Of a DNA stretch of 5,632 bases, positions 1 to 5,632 are shown piece by piece. Every line of letters starts with the position of its first letter. The stretch's first letter is position 1. The translations under genes were made by a program, and so were the position numbers. The stretch covers positions 1 to 5,632 of the forward strand of contig JAQCDT010000081.1 of the NCBI GenBank assembly GCA_027620575.1, written 5' to 3'. This DNA is from Verrucomicrobiota bacterium. Lineage in GTDB: Bacteria > Verrucomicrobiota > Verrucomicrobiia > Opitutales > Coraliomargaritaceae. Below the pieces are notes generated by a model. That model was not told the origin of the DNA, searched no databases, and saw nothing but the letters and a program-made list of their open reading frames with translations.

Positions 1-1
1 A

Positions 2-454
2 CGTAATTTTTTAACCGCATTTCCACGATCAAGAACCGCTACCTATATTTTAATGGCAACGGCTATGATTTGGTTCTCATTAAAAATTAATAATTTAGGG
101 CCCGCTGATTTTGGTGATTATAAAACCATTTTATTAGCCATTTTTTTAACCATCACAATCACTTCATTTTATTTTGTCCCTGATTTTTTGGGGGTGCGTG
201 CACTAGCTGGCTTAACTTTACTGATTGCCGATAGCTTATTAGATGCGGCTTATATGCAAGATCCTTCATCACGTTTATTTTTAGTCAGCTTTGTTTATTG
301 CGCCATCCTCTTTGTTTTTATCTTAGGAGCAAGTCCCTACCTGCTTCGAGATATAATCGATTGGTTTTTTAAACAACAAATTCGCGTACAAATTCTTGGC
401 TATCTACTTTGCTTTTATGGGGCTGTACTCGGTTATGTCGCTTTGAATTATTAA
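2..454 (+). CDS. Multi-pass membrane protein of unknown function, 5'-truncated by the window edge
   Basis: The reading frame is open from the first complete codon at position 2 to the TAA at 452-454, so the ATG at 53 is probably internal and the true start lies upstream. The 17 codons before it (RNFLTAFPRSRTATYIL) read as a natural soluble-to-membrane entry into the first hydrophobic segment. About 150 residues are visible, with roughly five hydrophobic segments at nt 38-85, 119-178, 200-253, 275-343 and 386-445. Between them lie short polar loops such as GPADFGDYK (nt 95-121) and LLRDIIDWFFKQQIRVQ (nt 341-391). The C-terminus is hydrophobic and short. I see no catalytic motif and cannot assign a function; it resembles conserved hypothetical membrane proteins I associate with Verrucomicrobiota, from memory only. 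It ends one base before gmk, so it is probably co-transcribed and translationally coupled with it. That it is a real gene is likely; its role is unknown. Confidence 0.75.
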   Translation, partial: RNFLTAFPRSRTATYILMATAMIWFSLKINNLGPADFGDYKTILLAIFLTITITSFYFVPDFLGVRALAGLTLLIADSLLDAAYMQDPSSRLFLVSFVYCAILFVFILGASPYLLRDIIDWFFKQQIRVQILGYLLCFYGAVLGYVALNY

Positions 455-455
455 G

Positions 456-1058
456 ATGTCAACAAACGCTACAGGCAAGGGGGTATTATTCATTATTTCA
501 GGTCCAGCTGGAAGTGGGAAGACAACTATCTGCGATGGGCTTATGGAGAAAGAATCGTTAAAAAGAATCGTTACCTCTACCACCCGGAGCCCACGACAAG
601 GCGAAGTCGATGGACTTGATTATCATTTTTTAAGCCCTGAAGATTTTAAAATAAAAATCAAAGAAGATGCTTTTTATGAATACGCCACGGTTCATAGTAA
701 TTACTATGGGACACAAAAAGCCGATATCCTAACGCCCATCTTGGCAGGTGAAAATCTTCTTTTGAATATCGATGTGCAGGGGGCAAAAACCATTACGGAA
801 AAAGCTTCTGAAGACGAAGCCTTGAATGGGCATCTCGTAAGTATTTTCATCATGCCACCCTCTTTAGAGGAATTGAATACTCGCTTGCAAAATCGAGGCA
901 CGGATTCTGAGGAAGAAATTGAACGAAGGTTAACTGTTGCACGCTCAGAAATGAAAGAAGAAAAGCATTATGATTATACGATAATCAGTCAGTCCAAATC
1001 CGCAGACCTTGAAGCGGTGCTTGAAATTTATAGAAAAGAAGTTGCACGCTTGCGCTGA
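456..1058 (+). CDS. gmk: Guanylate kinase
   Basis: This cytoplasmic enzyme phosphorylates GMP to GDP with ATP, an essential step in making GTP and dGTP. The 200-residue product has the usual length for bacterial Gmk and all family landmarks. The P-loop GPAGSGKTT is at residues 16-24. The GMP-binding region is TSTTRSPRQGEVDG at 40-53 (S41, R44, R47, E50), with DYHF at 55-58, FYEYA at 73-77 (E75) and NYYGT at 82-86. IDVQGA is at 105-110, and the lid segment with PPS (134-136), RLQNRGTDS (143-151) and ERRL (156-159) follows. The ATG at 456 is chosen because it places the P-loop at the normal distance from the N-terminus and sits one base after the preceding stop; no Shine-Dalgarno sequence precedes it, which fits coupling to upstream translation. 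Nothing is missing or broken. Confidence 0.97.
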   Translation: MSTNATGKGVLFIISGPAGSGKTTICDGLMEKESLKRIVTSTTRSPRQGEVDGLDYHFLSPEDFKIKIKEDAFYEYATVHSNYYGTQKADILTPILAGENLLLNIDVQGAKTITEKASEDEALNGHLVSIFIMPPSLEELNTRLQNRGTDSEEEIERRLTVARSEMKEEKHYDYTIISQSKSADLEAVLEIYRKEVARLR

Positions 1059-1080
1059 ATCAATCCGATTGACCCTCACT

Positions 1081-2004
1081 ATGCCTTCACGATTCACAAA
1101 GAATGCTCTAAGCCAAAAACTTACTTGGAGCAGAATTGATTTAAAATACATTCACTCAATAATCAGCCAAGCAAAGTCTGAAGATATGTCTGGCTTAGGA
1201 TTAACCGACGCACTTAACCATCCTTTAGACGTTACTTCAGAAATCATTCCAAATGCAGATAAAGGGAAAGCGGCTCTTGTTGCTCGTCAACCATTCACAC
1301 TTTGTGGACTTCCCTTGGTGCCCTTAATATTAGAGCACTACGACCCTTCTTTAACTTTCCAAACAAACCATCAGGATGGAGAATCTATTGCAGACGGCCA
1401 ATCATTTGGAATTTTAGAAGGTCCTTCAAAAAGCTTACTTCAAGCAGAACGTATCCTACTGAATTTTCTTCAATATCTGAGTGGTATCGCTACGACTACC
1501 AAAACCTTTAGTGATTGTTTAAGCGATTCAGACACTCGCCTATTAGACACACGAAAAACCACACCACTTTATCGAATCTTAGAGAAGTACGCCTTTGTGT
1601 GTGGCGGAGCTTATAATCATCGCTATGGCTTATATGATCGTATTATGTTAAAGGACAACCATCTAGCTGTGCTTGAATCCAATAAAGCCCTTAGCTTAGC
1701 CGAACATCTCAAAAACCTACGGTCTCGCTTTCCAGAGCTACCGATTCAAATTGAAATCGATTCCTTAGAACAACTCGAATCGGTCTTAGCCACAAACCCC
1801 GATTGTATCTTACTCGATAATTTTTCCATAAGCGATCTCCAGGAAGCGATTCGAATAATTGATCGTGAAGCCTTCACAGAAGCTAGCGGAGGCATCACAC
1901 TCGATCATTTAGCGGATTTGAAATCCCTCGGACTTGATTTTATATCAACAGGTGCGCCCATACATCAAAGTCAATGGGTTGACATTGGATTGGATTGGTT
2001 GTGA
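1081..2004 (+). CDS. nadC: Nicotinate-nucleotide pyrophosphorylase (quinolinate phosphoribosyltransferase, carboxylating)
   Basis: NadC converts quinolinate and PRPP to nicotinate mononucleotide, CO2 and pyrophosphate in de novo NAD synthesis. The 307-residue product shows the family landmarks in order: DVTS at 50-53, ERILLNFL at 123-130 followed by SGIAT (134-138), LDTRKTTP at 155-162, LEKYA (167-171), NHRYGLYD at 179-186, KDNH at 191-194, EIDS at 225-228, LLDNFS at 244-249, EASGG at 267-271 and DFISTGA at 286-292. These cover the substrate- and PRPP-binding barrel. Two deviations from common NadC are visible: a longer stretch between SED (33-35) and DVT (50-52), and GAPIHQS (291-297) where GALTHS is usual. 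I choose ATG 1081, 22 nt after gmk. The frame is open further upstream into gmk, with TTG codons at 1069 and 1009, but that extension does not look like NadC. The last bases contain a short ATTGG triplication, and the TGA overlaps the birA start by one base. Confidence 0.95.
   Translation: MPSRFTKNALSQKLTWSRIDLKYIHSIISQAKSEDMSGLGLTDALNHPLDVTSEIIPNADKGKAALVARQPFTLCGLPLVPLILEHYDPSLTFQTNHQDGESIADGQSFGILEGPSKSLLQAERILLNFLQYLSGIATTTKTFSDCLSDSDTRLLDTRKTTPLYRILEKYAFVCGGAYNHRYGLYDRIMLKDNHLAVLESNKALSLAEHLKNLRSRFPELPIQIEIDSLEQLESVLATNPDCILLDNFSISDLQEAIRIIDREAFTEASGGITLDHLADLKSLGLDFISTGAPIHQSQWVDIGLDWL
1984..1998 (+). repeat. Three tandem copies of the pentamer ATTGG at the end of nadC
   Basis: ATTGG is repeated three times without interruption and is followed by TTG and the nadC stop. 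It encodes part of the DIGLDWL tail of NadC and lies five bases ahead of the birA ATG. The unit is not a multiple of three, so gain or loss of one copy would shift the nadC frame. With only three copies it may be chance, since the encoded residues fit the NadC family. Confidence 0.5.
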
Positions 2005-3023
2005 TGAAAAAAATCAGCAAACAAACCCAAGCAGTCGCAATTGACCTAACTGAGATAGCCATCTTGGAAACGCTAATGGATGCAGACGATTATGTTTCTG
2101 GTAATACTTTAGCCCAATCGATAGGAATTTCACGAACCACGATTCATACAAAAATGGATCAACTAAAGAGCTCTGGCTTTAAAATTAAGGCCATCTCCAA
2201 TCGAGGATACTATTTGGAAAAACTTCCCAAAAAGCTCACGCCTCAACTTTTGCACACCTATGGCAAGCAATTGCCAGAAAATTTTAAACTCTTCTTTTAC
2301 CCTTCTGTCGATAGTACAAACCTTGAAGCAGAACGCCTTTTTTCAAATGGAACACTTCCCCCTTTTGCCGTATTCTCTCATAAGCAAACGGCCGGTAAGG
2401 GTCGACTTGGACGCAAGTGGCATAGCCAAGCGAACCAAAATCTTTACTGTTCAATTATGTTTTCGCCCAATACCCCGCCAGAAAAGTTACAAAGCTTCAC
2501 TTTATGGGCAGGGATTGAAGTATGCCGATCACTCAAGGCATTGATTCCGACTCTCGATTTAAAAATTAAATGGCCAAACGACCTGTACTGTAATGGAAAA
2601 AAGGTTTCAGGAATTCTCACTGAAGCAAGAATTGATAGTGACCGCATGCATACAATTATTTTAGGGCTAGGCTTAAATATCAATAGTACTTCAACCACTT
2701 TTCCAGAAGAAATTAAGTCTATTGCAACTAGTTTGCGTGCAGAAACCAACCAATCCTATGATATGAATTCCTTGAGTATCGAAATTATACAGGCGACCGT
2801 TCGAGCTTATAATAAGTGCATAGAAGCAAGCGACCTAGACTCTTTAAGCTCCGCATGGGATACTTTTGACTATTTAAAAGGCCAGGCAATTACACTCACA
2901 GAAAATGGGCAAAAAGTGTCTGGGGTAGCGCTCGGCATAAATTCATACGGAGCTTTACAAGTCAAAAAAAATAATGGAACAATACAGTCTGTACATTCTG
3001 GGGATGTCACTTTGAAGCAATGA
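2004..3023 (+). CDS. birA: Biotin--[acetyl-CoA-carboxylase] ligase, with N-terminal DNA-binding domain
   Basis: BirA makes biotinyl-AMP and transfers biotin to a lysine of the carboxyl-carrier protein of acetyl-CoA carboxylase. The 339-residue product has three parts. Residues about 18-71 form a winged helix-turn-helix (TLAQSIGISRTTIHTKMDQL with the RGYYL wing), typical of bifunctional BirA that also represses biotin genes. The catalytic domain carries DSTN (103-106), the biotinyl-AMP loop QTAGKGRLGRKW (128-139; GKGRLGR is a variant of GRGRRGR), KWPND (189-193), GKKVSGIL (198-205) with E207, and GLGLNIN (221-227). Residues about 290-339 form the SH3-like C-terminal domain ending in SGDV. ATG 2004 is chosen because it overlaps the nadC stop (TGATG), a classic coupling arrangement; GTG 2001 and TTG 1995 in the same frame are less likely. 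No biotin genes or recognisable operator are in the window, so repressor activity is inferred from the domain only. Confidence 0.95.
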   Translation: MKKISKQTQAVAIDLTEIAILETLMDADDYVSGNTLAQSIGISRTTIHTKMDQLKSSGFKIKAISNRGYYLEKLPKKLTPQLLHTYGKQLPENFKLFFYPSVDSTNLEAERLFSNGTLPPFAVFSHKQTAGKGRLGRKWHSQANQNLYCSIMFSPNTPPEKLQSFTLWAGIEVCRSLKALIPTLDLKIKWPNDLYCNGKKVSGILTEARIDSDRMHTIILGLGLNINSTSTTFPEEIKSIATSLRAETNQSYDMNSLSIEIIQATVRAYNKCIEASDLDSLSSAWDTFDYLKGQAITLTENGQKVSGVALGINSYGALQVKKNNGTIQSVHSGDVTLKQ

Positions 3024-3802
3024 ACATACTCTGCATTGATATAGGGAATACTAATTTGAACTACGCCATTGTTGAAAAAATGGACGTTACGGATGCAAAT
3101 TCGTTTCCCACTAAGCGACTGAAAGAAGATCTACATTATATCAAAGAATTTCACACGCTCATTGAAAAGCATTCCGTATCGGCAGTATCTTTCTGTTCGG
3201 TGGTTCCTGATTTAAATGACCGATTAAGATCTCTTTTAAATTTAGAAATCCCCGTATACCAGCTCACAGACCAAACACTCATAGATCTGGAGTTACATTA
3301 TCCAAAACCCGAAGAAATAGGACACGATCGCATCGCCAATGCACTCACTGCACAAACATACTTTTCTATCCCAGCGGTGATTATTGACCTAGGCACAGCG
3401 ATTACCTTAGATGTTGTTAGCGAAAAAGGCTATGAAGGTGGGATTATTGCCCCGGGCTTTGAACTCATGACTCGCTATCTTAATGAGCAAACGGCTCTCT
3501 TGCCCGAATTAGATACTGAAGCACTTGGCTCAGTCACAGGTAGCTTCGGAAAATCCACCGTTCAAGCAATGCAACTCGGTGTTTCTGTTGGCTTTTCCGG
3601 TATGGTTGATGCACTTTTGGAGCACATTTTAAATACCATGAAAGAGGCGCATGTAAAAGAGCCCATCGTTTTATCGACTGGTGGCAGCATCGCCAACTTA
3701 ACCCAAGACTGGGTAGGGAAAACCCAATTTGTCGATCACATTACCTTGATCGGACTCGCTGTTGCCTATGAGCGTTGGGCTAACAAAGATTCTTGTAATT
3801 GA
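3020..3802 (+). CDS. coaX: Type III pantothenate kinase
   Basis: CoaX phosphorylates pantothenate, the first step of coenzyme A synthesis. It belongs to the ASKHA fold, needs a monovalent cation and is not feedback-inhibited by CoA (family knowledge). The 260-residue product shows the phosphate-binding DIGNTN at 7-12, SFCSVVPD at 57-64, GHDRIAN at 101-107 with the presumed catalytic Asp at 103, DLGTAITLD at 123-131, GGIIAPG at 140-146, GKST at 177-180 (often GKNT in relatives) and the late STGG at 219-222. The start overlaps the birA stop in an ATGA (3020-3023), so translation is probably coupled. It is the last gene of the + strand cluster, and its final 11 codons and stop overlap atpC on the other strand. 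The YERW segment at 250-253, a common kind of ending for this family, lies in that overlap. No frameshift is seen. Confidence 0.95.
   Translation: MNILCIDIGNTNLNYAIVEKMDVTDANSFPTKRLKEDLHYIKEFHTLIEKHSVSAVSFCSVVPDLNDRLRSLLNLEIPVYQLTDQTLIDLELHYPKPEEIGHDRIANALTAQTYFSIPAVIIDLGTAITLDVVSEKGYEGGIIAPGFELMTRYLNEQTALLPELDTEALGSVTGSFGKSTVQAMQLGVSVGFSGMVDALLEHILNTMKEAHVKEPIVLSTGGSIANLTQDWVGKTQFVDHITLIGLAVAYERWANKDSCN
3766..3802. other. Convergent coding overlap between coaX and atpC (37 nt)
   Basis: coaX (+) ends with TGA at 3800-3802 and atpC (-) ends with TAG at 3766-3768, so 37 nt encode the C-termini of both proteins on opposite strands. CoaX residues 250-260 and AtpC residues 122-132 come from this stretch. 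Transcripts of the two operons must therefore be complementary at their 3' ends for at least this length if both cover their stop codons. No strong hairpin with a U-tract is visible in or just beyond the overlap on either strand. The overlap is seen directly; any regulatory effect is inference. Confidence 0.92.
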
Positions 3803-4164
3803 TAAAACTTCAATCGTTTTGAAAGGCTTTGTTTTTCGGAAGCAGATTCAGAATCAGCTAATTTCTTTTCCACAGCATTGATTGATTGCTCAATTTCCGA
3901 GGCTTCTAAATCACTAGCCGCTACGGCTTCGTCGGTAAGTATAGAAATTGTGTCTGAAACTAATTGGGCAAAGCCCCCCTTGATCGCAAATATCTCTTGG
4001 CTTGAATCATTGATCACTTTCAAAGCCCCTAATTTCAATTGAGTCACCATAGGAATATGGCCCGTCAATAAGCCTATCTCCCCCGATTCTGTTGGCAAAA
4101 CAACCTGTTTCGCTTCAGTCGAGAAAACTTTTTCTTTCGGGGATATGATTTCTAGCTTTAGCAT
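3766..4164 (-). CDS. atpC: F-type ATP synthase, epsilon subunit
   Basis: Epsilon is part of the central stalk of F1; it links gamma to the c-ring and can inhibit ATP hydrolysis through its C-terminal helices. The 132-residue product has the expected length. The N-terminal beta-sandwich carries LEIISPKEKVF at 4-14, the diagnostic PTESGEIGLLTGHIP at 24-38 and IKGGFAQL at 61-68. From about residue 84 a helical, Glu/Lys/Ser-rich region forms the two-helix C-terminal domain (ASEIEQSINAVEKKL at 88-102, then KQSLSKRLKFYQLQ at 111-124). It follows atpD by 12 nt on the same strand, the usual beta-epsilon order. ATG 4164 is chosen because it lies directly after the atpD stop and gives the canonical N-terminus; the 12-nt spacer has no Shine-Dalgarno motif. 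The last 11 residues and TAG stop are encoded opposite the end of coaX. Confidence 0.96.
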   Translation of the reverse strand: MLKLEIISPKEKVFSTEAKQVVLPTESGEIGLLTGHIPMVTQLKLGALKVINDSSQEIFAIKGGFAQLVSDTISILTDEAVAASDLEASEIEQSINAVEKKLADSESASEKQSLSKRLKFYQLQESLLAQRS

Positions 4165-4176
4165 AGAGTCGATGAT

Positions 4177-5595
4177 TTATGCGTTAGCATTTTCGGAAGC
4201 TGAATCCAGCGAACCAATCATATATAAATCATTTTCAGCCATTTCGTCACACTCACCATCAAGAATCATTTTGAATCCCTTAATGGTATCGGCAACGGAT
4301 ACATACTGGCCCGAAATACCTGTGAAGACTTCCGCAACGTGGAATGGTTGTGATAAGAATTTCTGCACTTTTCTCGCACGATAAACAATTTGCTTATCTT
4401 CCGGAGAAAGTTCGTCCAATCCAAGAATCGCAATGATATCTTGTAAATCCTTGTAGCGTTGAAGCACATTTTGTACACCACGAGCCACTTGATAATGCTC
4501 TTCACCAACAATTGCTGGGTCTAATGCATTTGAAATTGAAGCCAAAGGATCCACCGCTGGATAAATACCTAACTCAGCAATTGAACGCTCAAGAACGATT
4601 GTTGAATCCAAGTGAGCGAAAGTATTTGCAGGCGCAGGGTCCGTCAAATCATCCGCCGGAACATACACCGCTTGGAAAGAGGTAATTGAACCTTTCTTGG
4701 TCGAAGTGATACGCTCTTGTAGGTTACCCATTTCTTGAGAAAGTGTTGGTTGGTACCCCACCGCTGAAGGCGAACGACCTAACAGAGCGGACACCTCAGC
4801 ACCCGCTTGAGAGAAACGGAAAATATTATCCACGAACAAAAGAACGTCTTGGTTTTTCTCATCTCTGAAATATTCAGCCATTGTCAAACCTGACAAAGCC
4901 ACACGCATACGAGCACCTGGCGGTTCATTCATCTGACCATAAACCAAGGCCACTTTTGAATTTTCAATGTTCTCTTGGTCGATAACACCTGCATCAGACA
5001 TTTCATGATACAAATCATTCCCCTCACGAGAACGTTCACCCACACCAGCGAATATAGAATAACCACCATGTGCCTTGGCGATATTGTTAATCAATTCCAT
5101 GATAACAACTGTCTTACCCACACCGGCACCACCAAACGCTCCAACTTTACCACCCTTAGTGAATGGGCAGATCAAATCGATCACCTTGATGCCTGTTTCT
5201 AAAATTTCTGCTTCAGTCGCTTGATCAATCAATTCAGGGGCACCACGATGAATCGGACGGCGTTCCTCTGTTTTAACCGGGCCTTTTTCGTCCACTGTAT
5301 TACCAGTCACATCAAAAATTCGACCTAACACTGCTTCGCCGACGGGCACACTGATCGGAGCGCCTGTATTCTTGACTTCCATCCCACGCTTTAATCCATC
5401 CGTTGATGACATAGCCACTGCACGCACCACGCCTTCACCAATATGTTGCTGGACCTCTAAAACCAATTGCTTCGTTTCGCCATTCACTGTGAAATCTACC
5501 ACGATAGCGTCTAAGATGTTCGGAACATTCTCTTCTGCGAATGCGATATCGATCACCGCTCCAATAACTTGAACTATTTTTCCAGATGTACTCAT
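4177..5595 (-). CDS. atpD: F-type ATP synthase, beta subunit
   Basis: Beta carries the catalytic nucleotide sites of F1, making ATP from ADP and phosphate at the inner face of the membrane. The 472-residue product is full length. Visible landmarks are the N-terminal barrel (KIVQVIGAVIDIAF at 6-19), Walker A GGAGVGKT at 155-162, the catalytic loop GERSREG at 186-192 (E187, R188), Walker B LLFVDN at 252-257, the ALLGRSPSAVGYQPTL stretch (270-285), Y345 that stacks on adenine, the family signature PAVDPLASIS at 346-355, the DELSPED motif at 394-400 and RARKVQKFLSQPF at 406-418. All catalytic residues I can recognise are present. Variants include C143 in LICPF (LLAPY in many homologues) and N356 where Arg usually follows the signature. 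ATG 5595 gives the canonical N-terminus. atpC follows after 12 nt; atpG and other subunits are expected upstream, outside the window. Confidence 0.98.
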   Translation of the reverse strand: MSTSGKIVQVIGAVIDIAFAEENVPNILDAIVVDFTVNGETKQLVLEVQQHIGEGVVRAVAMSSTDGLKRGMEVKNTGAPISVPVGEAVLGRIFDVTGNTVDEKGPVKTEERRPIHRGAPELIDQATEAEILETGIKVIDLICPFTKGGKVGAFGGAGVGKTVVIMELINNIAKAHGGYSIFAGVGERSREGNDLYHEMSDAGVIDQENIENSKVALVYGQMNEPPGARMRVALSGLTMAEYFRDEKNQDVLLFVDNIFRFSQAGAEVSALLGRSPSAVGYQPTLSQEMGNLQERITSTKKGSITSFQAVYVPADDLTDPAPANTFAHLDSTIVLERSIAELGIYPAVDPLASISNALDPAIVGEEHYQVARGVQNVLQRYKDLQDIIAILGLDELSPEDKQIVYRARKVQKFLSQPFHVAEVFTGISGQYVSVADTIKGFKMILDGECDEMAENDLYMIGSLDSASENANA

Positions 5596-5632
5596 AATAT
5601 ATATCTTTTTAAAATTCTTATACTAATATTTT
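5596..5632 (-). other. AT-rich leader or spacer upstream of atpD
   Basis: These 37 nt before the atpD start contain only three G/C pairs. Read on the minus strand they include TAG, AAAAAG and TATATATT close to the start codon. No good Shine-Dalgarno motif is present; AAAAAGA, eight bases from the ATG, is at best a weak one. The stretch may be the atpG-atpD spacer of the operon, or could contribute an internal promoter, but it is too short and too low in complexity to decide. Confidence 0.35.

Noticed and set aside
1009..1080. An N-terminal extension of nadC starting at TTG 1009, overlapping gmk by 50 nt.
   Set aside because: The extra 24 residues do not look like NadC, and ATG 1081 already gives a complete protein; the open frame here is probably a shadow of gmk.
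704..1151. Open frames on the minus strand opposite gmk (704-901 and 945-1151).
   Set aside because: They lie wholly or mostly inside a well-supported gene on the other strand, show no domain and have implausible composition.
2444..2749. A 101-codon open frame on the minus strand inside birA.
   Set aside because: It lies opposite the catalytic domain of BirA, whose motifs are intact, and shows no recognisable motif of its own.
3804..3836. Possible terminator after coaX: short inverted repeat TTCAA/TTGAA at 3809-3823 followed by a T-run at 3832-3836.
   Set aside because: The stem is only five AT-rich pairs, the T-run is short and not next to the stem, and the stretch is inside atpC coding sequence.
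4145..5572. Several open frames on the plus strand opposite atpD.
   Set aside because: They are short shadows of the strongly conserved atpD frame, without motifs or start signals.
1..5632. A novel defence, mobile or RNA-based system.
   Set aside because: Every stretch longer than 40 nt is explained by a gene frame, mostly housekeeping. I saw no tRNA-like cloverleaf, direct-repeat array, transposase or terminal inverted repeats.

Overview
The window is a compact, moderately AT-rich piece of bacterial chromosome carrying core housekeeping genes. The order membrane protein - gmk - nadC - birA - coaX, and the wording of NadC (a GAPIHQS-type C-terminal motif in place of the usual GALTHS) and of the first membrane protein, remind me of Verrucomicrobiota, perhaps Opitutae. 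This taxonomic guess comes from memory of similar proteins and was not checked by a search.

Positions 2-3802 (+ strand) look like one operon of five closely packed genes. They are the 3' part of a multi-pass membrane protein of unknown function (open to the left edge, so truncated by the window), guanylate kinase (gmk), quinolinate phosphoribosyltransferase (nadC), a bifunctional-type biotin protein ligase with an N-terminal helix-turn-helix (birA), and type III pantothenate kinase (coaX). Junctions are a 1-nt gap, a 22-nt gap, a 1-nt overlap and a 4-nt ATGA overlap. The last four genes supply nucleotides and cofactors: GDP, NAD, protein-bound biotin and coenzyme A.

Positions 3766-5595 (- strand) hold the end of an F-type ATP synthase operon: atpD (beta) followed 12 nt later by atpC (epsilon). 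It runs head-on into the cofactor operon. The two operons share their ends: the last 37 nt of coaX and of atpC overlap on opposite strands, and I see no convincing terminator between them. The 37 nt upstream of atpD at the right edge are extremely AT-rich; the rest of the ATP synthase operon would lie beyond the window.

There are no RNA genes, mobile elements, CRISPR arrays or gene-free stretches above 40 nt. I found no undescribed system here. The points most worth a look are the convergent coding overlap, the family-unknown membrane protein whose real start lies outside the window, non-consensus residues in AtpD and NadC, and the general lack of Shine-Dalgarno sequences.
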